64,000 nt of DNA from Bog-756 sp963835465 (GCA_963835465.1 CAWIFR010000002.1:248001-312000); one strand, 5' to 3'. Positions 26,353 to 33,828 are shown, counted from the first letter of the stretch. Translations and numbers: made by a program. The notes: a model not told the origin generated them from the letters alone.

Positions 26353-26748
26353 ATGGCACAGAGCGCGGGACTGCACGAGCCCCAGGATCAGCTTTCCCCC
26401 GAGACCATCGACCGCCATCGGGCCATCGCTTCCATCCAGGAGGAACTGGAGGCTGTGGATTGGTACGACCAGAGGGTTGAGGCCACCAGCGACCCCGACT
26501 TGGCCTCGGTCCTGGCTCATAACCGGGATGAGGAGAAGGAGCACGCGGCCATGACGCTGGAATGGCTCCGCCGGAAGGACGCCGTGCTCGACGGACACCT
26601 TCGCACGTACCTCTTCACGTCCGGGCCGGTGGTGGAGATTGAGAAGGTGGAGGAGGCGGAAGGCGCCAAAGCGGCGGGCACACCTTCAGGGTCACTCGGC
26701 GTCGGGGACTTGCGCACAAGGTCCAAACAGGACCCCATCCGCCTGTAA
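26353..26748 (+). CDS. Encapsulated ferritin (EncFtn) with C-terminal encapsulin-targeting peptide
   Basis: A 131-residue encapsulated-ferritin-family protein. The two-helix ferroxidase half-site shows the family pattern: Glu30/31 in QEELEAVDWYDQR, Trp37, and the HNRDEEKEHAAM helix with Glu60/61/63 and His64. These proteins form annular decamers that oxidise Fe(II) inside an encapsulin shell. After a linker, GSLGVGDLR at residues 113-121 matches the hydrophobic-Gly-hydrophobic cargo-loading peptide that binds the shell interior. In known systems the shell gene follows directly; here the next gene is a convergent STAS gene and no shell gene lies in the window. No clear SigF-type promoter was found. 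Confidence 0.88.
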   Translation: MAQSAGLHEPQDQLSPETIDRHRAIASIQEELEAVDWYDQRVEATSDPDLASVLAHNRDEEKEHAAMTLEWLRRKDAVLDGHLRTYLFTSGPVVEIEKVEEAEGAKAAGTPSGSLGVGDLRTRSKQDPIRL

Positions 26749-26790
26749 CGGTGCAGCGTGGTCCAAGCGTTGGGTGTCCGGGTACGAACC

Positions 26791-27108
26791 TCAGGCTGGC
26801 TCGAACGGTGAGGTTGGACCCGTCCGTTTGCCTTCCCCATCGGAAAGTTCGGGCGAGAGGGTATCTCCACGGTGGCGAAACTGCAACGTGGCTCCCACTA
26901 CGTCAACCCGCTCGCCGAGAGCACTCAGGGCGGCCGCGCCGGCCTGGTCGATGGCCGTCAACTGAGTGACATCGACGATGACGTGCATCACCTCGCCCGG
27001 CGCCAACTGATCAATTTGGCTGTGGAGGGCCACTGCTGACTCCGCGTCCAGGGAACCGTGCAGGAGCAGCAGCCAGCTGACACCGACGGTCGAGAGGGTG
27101 ATGGTCAA
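26791..27108 (-). CDS. STAS-domain protein lacking the phosphorylatable serine
   Basis: About 105 residues with an anti-sigma-factor-antagonist fold (STAS): SWLLLLHGSLDAESAVAL, VIVDVTQLTAIDQAGAAALSAL and a C-terminal helix. In SpoIIAA/RsbV the loop reads D-S-S-G or similar and its Ser is phosphorylated; here it reads DQAG, so kinase control seems impossible. It may be a constitutive antagonist, a decoy or a sensor partner. The start is uncertain: TTG 27106-27108 is assumed, because upstream in-frame sequence overlaps the small membrane gene and no ATG or GTG fits. Convergent with the encapsulated ferritin gene. Confidence 0.6.
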   Translation of the reverse strand: MTITLSTVGVSWLLLLHGSLDAESAVALHSQIDQLAPGEVMHVIVDVTQLTAIDQAGAAALSALGERVDVVGATLQFRHRGDTLSPELSDGEGKRTGPTSPFEPA

Positions 27109-27229
27109 GCGAGGGACAGCACCGTCGTGCCCGAGCGAGTGACTTTCAGGGCCGATTCTCGCCGAGGTCGATGAAGGACGCCGCCCCGCCGCGTACCGCT
27201 CGTCGGGGCCTGGGGAGGGGGCCAACGAT

Positions 27230-27394
27230 CTACCAGCGGTAGAAGCGGTGGCTTCCAGCACTCTCCCCGCGCCCGAGAGCAAAGCCGATGAGCCAAAGGA
27301 CGAGGAGCACGACGGCTACGACCCACAGGACATGGAGGGCAAATCCCAGCCCAGTGAAGAGCAGCACCACCAGGAATGCGAGCAGAAGCAACAT
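27230..27394 (-). CDS. 54-residue hydrophobic membrane protein
   Basis: A very short gene: ATG first base 27394, stop 27230-27232. The protein is almost entirely hydrophobic (MLLLLAFLVVLLFTGLGFAL, then HVLWVVAVVLLVLWLIGFAL) and ends in a short polar, aromatic tail SHRFYRW. It resembles the short actinobacterial hydrophobic proteins related to the Lmo0937/DUF5670 type, with two membrane passes and a charged or aromatic end. A SigF-type promoter lies 49 bp upstream. Function is unknown; small proteins of this kind are often in envelope-stress regulons. Confidence 0.68.
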   Translation of the reverse strand: MLLLLAFLVVLLFTGLGFALHVLWVVAVVLLVLWLIGFALGRGESAGSHRFYRW

Positions 27395-27443
27395 GCGGAC
27401 AGCCTTCCCCTGGGGGATGCAGGTTCATCCCATCGTGCAGGCT

Positions 27444-27468
27444 CTTCCCTCCCGTGTCGAGTTCAAAC
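27444..27468 (-). promoter_or_regulatory. SigF/SigB-type promoter, GTTT-N15-GGGAAG
   Basis: Minus-strand GTTT (complement of 27465-27468) and GGGAAG (complement of 27444-27449), spacer 15 bp, 49 bp upstream of the 54-residue membrane protein. Confidence 0.5.
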
Positions 27469-27513
27469 CGACGGCGGCGTGGGGACCGGCCACGGGCCAC
27501 CCGTGTCGCAAGG

Positions 27514-28020
27514 TCAACCGGCGGCAGGATGACCTGGACGGAAGTCCGGGGCTGTCTGCACCGTCAGCACGTCGTGGTGGTTGCCGCTACCCCCAGTCAA
27601 GGGCCGAACGAGAAGCGCTTGGTGATCCCCGACGCTCCAGCGTTGGATGATGCGCCCTTCGAGCCAGGCGGTGCAATCGGACAGGATGGGGGCACCGGTA
27701 ACGCCGCTCTGCCATTGGCAGCGGCTGAACTTGTCCACGGAATCGCCACTGGTCTCGGCAAAGAGCGCAGCCAGCTGAATCTGGTTGCGTCCGATGAGGT
27801 GCAAGGCAACGGCATCGGAGTGCTCGGAGACAAAATAGGTGTGGTTGACCTTGGAGATACAGATGAGAAAGCGGGGCGGCACGATGCTGCATTGAGTGGC
27901 GAAGCCTACGAGGCAGCCGCTTGGCTCGCCCCCTGCCGACGAGGTCGTGACTATGTGCAGCGCGTACTCGGCCTTGCTGGAATACGCCTCCATGGCCGCC
28001 GAGATCGATTCATCAGGCAC
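27514..28020 (-). CDS. Flavin-reductase-like FMN-binding protein
   Basis: A protein of about 168 residues with the flavin-reductase split-barrel signature: EYALHIVTTSSAGGEPSGCLVGFATQCSIVPPRFLICISKVN, followed by FVSEHSDAVALHLIG and RWSVGDHQALLV. Such proteins bind FMN and reduce flavin, or use it to reduce a substrate. GTG 28020 is chosen because it overlaps the upstream anti-sigma kinase gene by 8 bp, the usual sign of translational coupling; ATG 27993 is the alternative. A flavin reductase in the same operon as a STAS-kinase pair is unusual and suggests a redox output or input. Confidence 0.78.
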   Translation of the reverse strand: MPDESISAAMEAYSSKAEYALHIVTTSSAGGEPSGCLVGFATQCSIVPPRFLICISKVNHTYFVSEHSDAVALHLIGRNQIQLAALFAETSGDSVDKFSRCQWQSGVTGAPILSDCTAWLEGRIIQRWSVGDHQALLVRPLTGGSGNHHDVLTVQTAPDFRPGHPAAG

Positions 28021-28597
28021 CGGCCGACCAAAGGGCCGGTCGCACCCGGCGGAGCCGGTGACCCGATGCCCGTGACGTTGGCCTGTGGCGAGCATCGGCA
28101 GCTCCCCTCCGGGTTCCCTTAGGGGAGGTCAACGAGGACGCAGGCCGAGCGGCCGGTACGCTGCCGTGACCGTCGGCACCGTCCTGGGCGGTGTCGGTGA
28201 CGCCCCCCAACCTGTCCGTTGCCCCGAAGGGCTGCAGACTCATCCGGAACCACACAGTCGTTCCCTCGTCTGCGCTCGAGGAGATTCCCCACTCGTCGGA
28301 CAGGGCATCGACGATTCTCAAACCGCGCCCGTGAGGTTCACTGGACTCCGGTGATTGCATCACTGGGGTGCCATCACCTAGATCGCTCACGGAGACGAAT
28401 ATTGCGTGCTCGGATCGGTCCACGACGACGTCGAAACCGCTGGCCGCGTGGACGAGGGCATTGGTTGACAGCTCTGAAACCATCAGCACGACTGAGTCAA
28501 GCAGATCGCTCGGTAGATCCGAGATCGCGTCAAGGGCGAATCTTCTGGCTAGGGCGACCGACTCCTCGGTGGCGCCGAACCTCCTCCTGATGGTCAT
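28013..28597 (-). CDS. RsbW/SpoIIAB-like anti-sigma factor serine kinase
   Basis: A 194-residue GHKL (HATPase_c_2) kinase. The N box is VSELSTNALVHA, with Asn as Mg ligand, and the G1 and G2 boxes are VSDLGDGTPV and EPHGRGLRIVDALSDEWG. Such kinases hold a sigma factor and phosphorylate a STAS partner. The first 125 residues are the domain; the remaining 70 are Arg/Ala/Ser-rich, low-complexity and without parallel in RsbW. ATG 28597 overlaps the STAS gene stop by 4 bp, so the pair is translationally coupled. The sigma factor may be the one at 32774 or one elsewhere. Confidence 0.83.
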   Translation of the reverse strand: MTIRRRFGATEESVALARRFALDAISDLPSDLLDSVVLMVSELSTNALVHAASGFDVVVDRSEHAIFVSVSDLGDGTPVMQSPESSEPHGRGLRIVDALSDEWGISSSADEGTTVWFRMSLQPFGATDRLGGVTDTAQDGADGHGSVPAARPASSLTSPKGTRRGAADARHRPTSRASGHRLRRVRPALWSAGA

Positions 28598-28920
28598 TGG
28601 CCTAGACCGAAATGCTCCAGAAGCCCGGTTGCTTCAAGGACTCTGTGCACGATCGGGGAGGGGTGGATCAGTGTCACCTGCCCAACGTCGTTCGATATTT
28701 GCACCAACAACGCGATCCCTGAACTGTCCATGAACGTGAGTCCTTCGAGATCGAAGACGACCCGCTGGGGTGAGGCGGCCAGGTACGGTGCAACTCCCGC
28801 CTTCGTCGACTCCACGCTCGCCAGGTCGAGCTCGCCGGAAAGTCGAATTACAGGCGCCGAGGGATCATCAAGGGTGACACTCACTTGCACCTCGGGTCGG
28901 TCCTCTACCACCATGTCCAC
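28594..28920 (-). CDS. STAS-domain anti-anti-sigma factor (RsbV-like)
   Basis: A 108-residue STAS protein: SAPVIRLSGELDLASVES, VVFDLEGLTFMDSSGIALLVQI with the phosphorylatable Ser in DSSG, and a C-terminal helix VLEATGLLEHFG. Unphosphorylated, such proteins displace the sigma factor from an RsbW-like kinase. It is first in an operon with the kinase (4-bp overlap) and the flavin reductase. No clear SigF-type promoter was found in the 317-bp gap upstream. Confidence 0.85.
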   Translation of the reverse strand: MDMVVEDRPEVQVSVTLDDPSAPVIRLSGELDLASVESTKAGVAPYLAASPQRVVFDLEGLTFMDSSGIALLVQISNDVGQVTLIHPSPIVHRVLEATGLLEHFGLGQ

Positions 28921-29237
28921 CCTCCGGTCGGCGAGCGGGTCTTCCCAGAAGAGCCGGTGGCGCCCGTGTGCGAGGCACTTCGAATGCCGTCGCCGAGCTT
29001 GTACGCCAGGCAGCGCGCCTTCGTCACCTTCATCTCATCGTCCTCCTCGCTGGCCCCTCGCCCTGCCCACCCCTATTGGGACAAGTTACCTGGTAGGGAC
29101 GGGTCTTGCGAGCCACAGTCGAGTGACTGATTCTGTCGCTCGATCCATCTCGCCGACCGCAACAAGTCCCTCGGGACTCTGGTCCTGGGTTGGCGCAGAG
29201 TGATCCCAAGGGGATCCGGGAACTGTCAGGTCGTGGC
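28921..29237. other. Divergent intergenic region, 317 bp, no supported gene
   Basis: This lies between the STAS operon (leftward) and the orphan stress gene (rightward). Short frames exist, for example a 42-codon minus frame starting near 29030 (MKVTKARCLAYKLGDGIR), but none resembles a known protein. The right edge abuts a SigF-type promoter for the gene at 29282. Confidence 0.4.
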
Positions 29238-29263
29238 GTTTGGTCCCCCATCCGTGTGGGAAT
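29238..29263 (+). promoter_or_regulatory. SigF/SigB-type promoter, GTTT-N16-GGGAAT
   Basis: GTTT at 29238-29241 and GGGAAT at 29258-29263, spacer 16 bp. It lies 18 bp upstream of ATG 29282, with GGAGG in between. Confidence 0.6.
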
Positions 29264-29281
29264 GCGCACGGAGGCAGCAGC

Positions 29282-29722
29282 ATGGAGCGGTTTGCGAGAC
29301 ATCCACGCGGGCGACGACAGCATGGGTGGCTGCTTGTGGAGGAGGCTTCGGCCTTCCTCGCTGGAGGCTTGGACTGTGGGGATGGAAGCGCGCCGGTCTG
29401 GTTGCGGCTGAACGCCCTGGCCCATGGTGAACCCATGGCACTGTTGCGTCTGCGCGCTGCTCACATTCGGTCCGATCCCGTGCGATCGGGTTCTTGGGAA
29501 CACGTCGAGGCCGAGATCCTCGCTGAACTTGTCGACCTGTCTGGTCGTCAGCCCTGGCGTATCGAGCAGTTGCAACGATCGTGCCCGATGTCTCTGGAAT
29601 TGCGGCTGATGGAGCCCTCCTTCAGGGACCTCCTGCCCACCCGGGTACTGGTGCTGGCGCTGACGAGGCTGCGTGCCCACCCCAGCGCCCTCGAGCACCG
29701 GCCTCTGCCACCTGATTCGTAG
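29282..29722 (+). CDS. Orphan protein under a SigF-type promoter
   Basis: A 146-residue soluble protein of no family I recognise. It has a basic N-terminus (MERFARHPRGRRQHGWLL), a central mixed region (APVWLRLNALAHGEPMALLRLRAAHI) and a helical C-terminal half (HVEAEILAELVDLSGRQPWRIEQLQR). ATG 29282 is chosen for the GGAGG 8 bp upstream and the SigF-type promoter directly before it. The frame is intact and the codon third positions are GC-rich like its neighbours, which supports a real gene. It converges with the membrane phosphatase. Confidence 0.5.
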   Translation: MERFARHPRGRRQHGWLLVEEASAFLAGGLDCGDGSAPVWLRLNALAHGEPMALLRLRAAHIRSDPVRSGSWEHVEAEILAELVDLSGRQPWRIEQLQRSCPMSLELRLMEPSFRDLLPTRVLVLALTRLRAHPSALEHRPLPPDS

Positions 29723-29775
29723 GCGTACAGGTTCCGAGGCGGGCTTTGACCCGCGCGTCCGATTTGAGTCCATTC

Positions 29776-31518
29776 TCACGTTGAGTTGAACGGATGGACG
29801 GGGGCTGCATCGCCCGGCGAACTGTCCACCGGACTCGTCCATCGGAACGCCAGTACTGCCACGTCATCGTCAGATCCAGCCGGTCCGAGTGTTGCGGTGA
29901 GACGCGTGAGCAGTTCGTCAAGGTTGGAGACCTGTTGAGTCGCCGCCCGAACCAGTCGGGCCAACCCGAAGTCGATGCTCTCACCACGACGCTCGACCAG
30001 GCCGTCCGTAAAGGCGACGAGGGTGGATCCGCTGGTCAGTTGGAGTGTTGTGGGCGTGTACGAGCCCGGAGCGACTCCTAAAGGAAGTCCCACGTCAGTC
30101 GTGATGAACTCGGCCACGTTGCCGGTGACTCGCAAGGGATTCAAGTGGCCGGCGTTGGCCATCATGACCAGCCCAGTGTCCGTGTTCCCTACCCCGAGCA
30201 GCACGGTGGAGAGATGACCGTCGCGATTCACATTGAGCTGACGAGAGCACATTCCTAGGACCACCTCGGGCGAATGCCCCTCGGTGAGGTACGCCCGGAC
30301 GGTGAACCGCAACCTGGCCATGATGGCAGCGGCGCCTACACCCTTTCCTGATACATCGCCAACGGCAAATGCGAAGCGGCGTTCGTCGATCTCGATGAGA
30401 CTGAACCAATCGCCACCGATCTCCATGCCGTCGGTCCCGGCCAAGTACCGAGAGGAGATCTTGAGATTGCGTACCGACGGATTGCGTTGGGGGATCAAGG
30501 CCCGCTGTAACGTCTCTGCGATCGATCGCTGCTCCCCGTAGAGTCCGTCGAGCCGTTGGTAAAGGGACGAAATCGTTGCGGCATCTCGCTCGGCATTGCG
30601 TCGTCGTCTGACCAGCTGGTACGTGACGACCCCAGCCCCAGCAGTGAGAACGGCTCCGCCGGCTAGGAGCACCCAGGGAAGGGCGCCTCCCAACGCTCCC
30701 CCTAGCGTGCCGCGAGGAGCCGCTACCAACGTGACGCTGGAGTCGCCGAAGGGAATCGACAACCGGACCGCATCACCTCTGATCGGAAGCTGCGACAACG
30801 GGAGGTCAGACGTGGCCAGGGAGGCCAAGTTCGTGTTCGGTCCGAGATAGGTGGCGAAGTTCAGATCGGAGAATGCCGAGCCGTTTTCGACGGGGACCAC
30901 TCGATTGGCAGGAATGGCTCGCTCGGCATAGATGGCGATCGTGGGGTTAGTCGGATCTACGAGGGCATAGGCGATGCGTTGGGGACGATTAGCGGGAACG
31001 GCCGCCACTACGAATTCGGAACTCTGCTTGGCCCTTTCGATAAACGACACCGCTTGCCGGGAGTGCGGGGGCATCAGCGGCTTGGCCCCCACCAGAGAGA
31101 CCGGCTGCCACGTGCCGCCGCTGAATTTCCACAGGACAGCAGCAGCGAACGGTTGCTTCGGTCCCGCGTAGGTGGAGGCGAATTGGTCGAACTGCTGGGT
31201 ACTACCTCCGGTGGCGTTTTCGATCTGCAGGGTTGTGTCGAGTGGACTCTTCAGGCTGAGGATCGTGGCACTCAGCACGGCCGCGGCCTGCCGGGTCTGC
31301 ACCTCCAGCAGACGATGTTCATTGTGACGGTTCAGGGTCCATGCCGTCCAAGACACGGAGACGGTGATCAGCAGGCCGATGATGGCCACCACGACGGTGG
31401 CTCGAACGGGCGTCAGGCCGCGCTCCTTCGGAGTCACCACGACAGGTGGATCCTCCTCGGTTGCAGAGGCCGGCCGGCCCCGCGGTACTGCGCCTGCTGC
31501 CACGCGTCCTCCCGGCAT
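29776..31518 (-). CDS. Membrane-anchored SpoIIE-type serine phosphatase with extracytoplasmic sensor
   Basis: About 580 residues. A basic N-terminus precedes a first membrane helix (VRATVVVAIIGLLITVSVSW), a CHASE-like extracytoplasmic domain of about 225 residues, then a second helix (LPWVLLAGGAVLTAGAGVVTYQLV) and a short coiled linker. The cytoplasmic PP2C domain has EIGGDWFSLIE, GDVSGKGVGAAAIMA, MANAGHLNPLRV, VAFTDGLVERRG and SDDDVAVLAF. Expected role: sense an external or membrane signal and dephosphorylate STAS proteins, freeing SigF. ATG 31518 is a compromise; the frame is open to 31608. It is divergent from the sigF operon it presumably controls. Confidence 0.84.
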   Translation of the reverse strand: MPGGRVAAGAVPRGRPASATEEDPPVVVTPKERGLTPVRATVVVAIIGLLITVSVSWTAWTLNRHNEHRLLEVQTRQAAAVLSATILSLKSPLDTTLQIENATGGSTQQFDQFASTYAGPKQPFAAAVLWKFSGGTWQPVSLVGAKPLMPPHSRQAVSFIERAKQSSEFVVAAVPANRPQRIAYALVDPTNPTIAIYAERAIPANRVVPVENGSAFSDLNFATYLGPNTNLASLATSDLPLSQLPIRGDAVRLSIPFGDSSVTLVAAPRGTLGGALGGALPWVLLAGGAVLTAGAGVVTYQLVRRRRNAERDAATISSLYQRLDGLYGEQRSIAETLQRALIPQRNPSVRNLKISSRYLAGTDGMEIGGDWFSLIEIDERRFAFAVGDVSGKGVGAAAIMARLRFTVRAYLTEGHSPEVVLGMCSRQLNVNRDGHLSTVLLGVGNTDTGLVMMANAGHLNPLRVTGNVAEFITTDVGLPLGVAPGSYTPTTLQLTSGSTLVAFTDGLVERRGESIDFGLARLVRAATQQVSNLDELLTRLTATLGPAGSDDDVAVLAFRWTSPVDSSPGDAAPVHPFNST

Positions 31519-31723
31519 CAAACTGGCGACCTGCGCACGCGACACCTCGGTGCGGATGGTCGACCATCGTGGCAGCCGAAGGCGTCGCGAGCAACTGGAT
31601 ACTCCCACCGAGGGCCCTCGCGTGTGCGTCAGCTCTGGCCATTGCTCGCGTGGCAGGACCGAGCGGAGGAGCGACCGTTCCGGGCACCGGTCATGGCCCC
31701 AAAAAATCGGTGGGCAGTGTGAC

Positions 31724-31748
31724 GTTTAGCCGCGTACCAGTTGGGTAT
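31724..31748 (+). promoter_or_regulatory. SigF/SigB-type promoter of the STAS-kinase-sigF operon, GTTT-N15-GGGTAT
   Basis: GTTT at 31724-31727 and GGGTAT at 31743-31748, spacer 15 bp: a perfect consensus match, the best of the ten. It faces the STAS-RsbW-sigF operon, whose first start codon is 257 bp downstream, implying autoregulation as in Bacillus sigB and mycobacterial sigF. The intervening leader has no convincing gene; a 67-codon frame there looks non-coding. Confidence 0.7.
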
Positions 31749-32004
31749 GGCGTCCCCGTGGTCCTGTCCCCGTGCCCGGCGTTCGCCCCTTTCCACAGAT
31801 TGTGGACTCACTGGGGACACGCTGGAAGCGCGGGCGGGGTCGCTGCGGCCCGCACCTGTCTCCAGTCGGCGGAGCGGTCTGGCCGCGCACCGGGACAGTA
31901 CCCTGGCGCACGTAAGACCCAATCGACCGGCCCCGCCTCGTGGGCCGGCGTGAGCGAGCTACCTGGGCCAGCGGTCCCGGGTCCTCCTAGGAGAGCGAGT
32001 CAGC

Positions 32005-32346
32005 GTGGACGAAGCATTTGAAATTGACGAACGGGACGAGGACGAGTTCGTTCATGTCCTGGTCCGAGGCGAGGTCGACGTGGCGACGGCCCCGACCTTG
32101 CGAGAGCACCTTTACGCCGCGGTGGACCGAAGCAGTGGGCCGGTCATCGTCGACCTCCTGGCTGTCACGTTCATCGATTCCACTGCACTCGGGGTACTGA
32201 TCGGCACGCGAGAGCGGGCTGAACAGCGAGGTACCGGTCTCCGACTCGTTGTGAAGGAGCCCCGCATCATCAAGATCTTTGAGATCACCGGGTTGACAGA
32301 GCTCTTCTCCATCGCCCCAACGGTTGCCGAGGCGGCGGCGCCATGA
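32005..32346 (+). CDS. STAS anti-anti-sigma factor (RsbV-like), first gene of sigF operon
   Basis: A 113-residue STAS protein starting at GTG 32005 with AGGAGAG upstream. FVHVLVRGEVDVATAPTLREHL opens the fold, and VIVDLLAVTFIDSTALGVLIG carries the phosphorylatable Ser (IDST). The acidic N-terminus (DEAFEIDERDEDE) is unusual but short. It overlaps the kinase gene by 4 bp (ATGA). Role: when dephosphorylated by a SpoIIE-type phosphatase it binds the kinase and releases SigF. Confidence 0.86.
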   Translation: MDEAFEIDERDEDEFVHVLVRGEVDVATAPTLREHLYAAVDRSSGPVIVDLLAVTFIDSTALGVLIGTRERAEQRGTGLRLVVKEPRIIKIFEITGLTELFSIAPTVAEAAAP

Positions 32347-32777
32347 GTTCCTCGGGAGGTGAGTCACTCGGAATCCCCACCACCAGCGAACCGGTTGAGT
32401 TGAGCATTCCCGTCGAGTCCGATCTCATCTTGTTGGCGAGGCTTACCGCGGCCACGGTGGCATCACGTGCCGGATTTGACGTCGAAGAGGTCGATGATCT
32501 CCGCCTGGCCGTCGACGAGCTCTGCGTACTGGTGGCTGACGGTGATGGCAGCGGCCGACTGAACCTGACGTTCGTCACCTCGGACCAGGGGGTCGAAGTG
32601 GCCTGTTCACTACTCAATTCGGGATCCAGCAACGGTGAACGTGCGGGTGATCATGGTGATCGGGACCTTTCCCTCCTGATTCTCGATGCCCTGGTGGACG
32701 AGCATGGTGAGGAGTTCGGGGTTGGAGAACGTCGTGGATGGCTACGCAAGCGAAGTGTCCGCCACGAGGGCTCATGA
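32343..32777 (+). CDS. Anti-sigma factor kinase, RsbW-like
   Basis: A 144-residue GHKL-type protein between the STAS and sigma genes. The N-terminal half has ELSIPVESDLILLARLTAATVAS and the N-box helix VDDLRLAVDELCVLV, where the usual Asn position reads Cys (DELCVLV). The ATP-lid glycine boxes are weak (DGSGRLNLTF, then DRDLSLLILDALVDEH). It resembles the actinobacterial UsfX/RsbW that binds SigF. Given the altered N box, kinase activity is less certain than sigma binding. It overlaps both neighbours by 4 bp, so the three genes are translationally coupled. Confidence 0.78.
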   Translation: MSSSGGESLGIPTTSEPVELSIPVESDLILLARLTAATVASRAGFDVEEVDDLRLAVDELCVLVADGDGSGRLNLTFVTSDQGVEVACSLLNSGSSNGERAGDHGDRDLSLLILDALVDEHGEEFGVGERRGWLRKRSVRHEGS

Positions 32778-33520
32778 CCCCCTCGGTGCGCGATCCGCAG
32801 GAGGTACGTCAATCCTTCACGGACTACGCGGATAGCGGCGACGAACGACTGAGAAATCAACTGGTCGAGGAGCACCTCGGGTTGGCCCATCAACTCGCAC
32901 GGCGGTTCACCAACCGAGGGGAACCCTATGACGATCTGGTGCAGGTGGCGTCGATGGCATTGGTCAAGTCCGTCGATCGATTCGAGCCGGAGCGAGGTGT
33001 GGAGTTCAGCACGTTCGCCACCCGGACGATCATTGGTGAGCTCAAGCGCCACTTCCGTGACAAGGGGTGGGCCATCCGTGCCCCCCGCCGAATCCAAGAG
33101 CTCTATCTCGCTGTTCGTCCAGCCGTCGAGACGCTCACCCAGGAGTTGGGGCGCCCACCGACGGTGGTCGAGATTGCCCGAAGTGTTGGCGCGAGCGAAG
33201 AGTCGGTTCTCGAGGCCATGGAGGCGGGCCAGCGGTACCGGACCGCGTCGATCGATGCCCCTGACCGCCAGGACAGCTCGATGGCGCTCCGGCTGGGGCA
33301 GGTCGATTCTGGCTATGCCGGAACCGATGACCGCATGCTGTTGGCCCTCTCGATGGCCGATCTACCCGAACGGGAACAGGCGATCATCAGACTCCGCTTC
33401 GTGGACGGACTCACCCAGTCGGAGATCGCTGCCCAAGTTGGCCTCAGCCAGATGCACGTGTCCCGGCTCCTGGCGGCGAGCTTGGCCCAGCTTCGCGAGG
33501 CGTTCAATCGGGAGTCGTAG
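32774..33520 (+). CDS. sigF: RNA polymerase sigma factor, SigF/SigB family
   Basis: A 248-residue group 3 sigma factor. ATG 32774 overlaps the kinase stop by 4 bp. Region 2 is complete (EEHLGLAHQLARRFTNRGEPYDDLVQVASMALVKSVDRFEPERGVEFSTFATRTI), region 3 follows (GRPPTVVEIARSVGASEESV) and region 4.2 has the helix-turn-helix TQSEIAAQVGLSQMHVSRLL. Family members recognise GTTT-N-GGGTAT promoters, and several such sites, one perfect and directly upstream of this operon, occur in the surrounding 20 kb. It is the likely master regulator of the local stress genes, held by the upstream kinase. Confidence 0.92.
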   Translation: MTPSVRDPQEVRQSFTDYADSGDERLRNQLVEEHLGLAHQLARRFTNRGEPYDDLVQVASMALVKSVDRFEPERGVEFSTFATRTIIGELKRHFRDKGWAIRAPRRIQELYLAVRPAVETLTQELGRPPTVVEIARSVGASEESVLEAMEAGQRYRTASIDAPDRQDSSMALRLGQVDSGYAGTDDRMLLALSMADLPEREQAIIRLRFVDGLTQSEIAAQVGLSQMHVSRLLAASLAQLREAFNRES

Positions 33521-33828
33521 CCAAGAGGCGAGGGGTGGCTCAGGACGAGCTGCTGCCGTCCGGCGCTCTTCAGCGAAGACGCCCTCTGACCATTCGCCGT
33601 TGCCTCCCCGGTCAATGGTCAGGGGATGTGGTCCCGCTCGTTCCCTCTCTCGGGTGTGTTGTCAGTCATCAGCGGCGACTTGCCGCTCACGTCGACGGAC
33701 TTCTGGATGCTCTTTGGAGATCAATCGCATCGTCGAGGACGGGCTCGTAATGAGGTGCTGCAGCCTAGGGAAGCCAGATTGCCATGCGTCGGGGCTACCC
33801 GGAACCGGGCCGAACGACGTGCCCGGCG
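33521..33828. other. Intergenic region, 308 bp, no supported gene
   Basis: This lies between sigF and the convergent DinB gene. I see no convincing reading frame, promoter-like element or strong hairpin. Confidence 0.45.

Noticed and set aside
29750..29775. GCGGG-CTTTGA-CCCGC hairpin as a bidirectional terminator between convergent genes
   Set aside because: Only a 5-bp stem with no T-run; too weak to list in GC-rich DNA.
31741..31953. 67-codon frame in the leader of the sigF operon
   Set aside because: Arg/Pro/Ser-rich with no similarity to known proteins and no ribosome-binding site; treated as untranslated leader.
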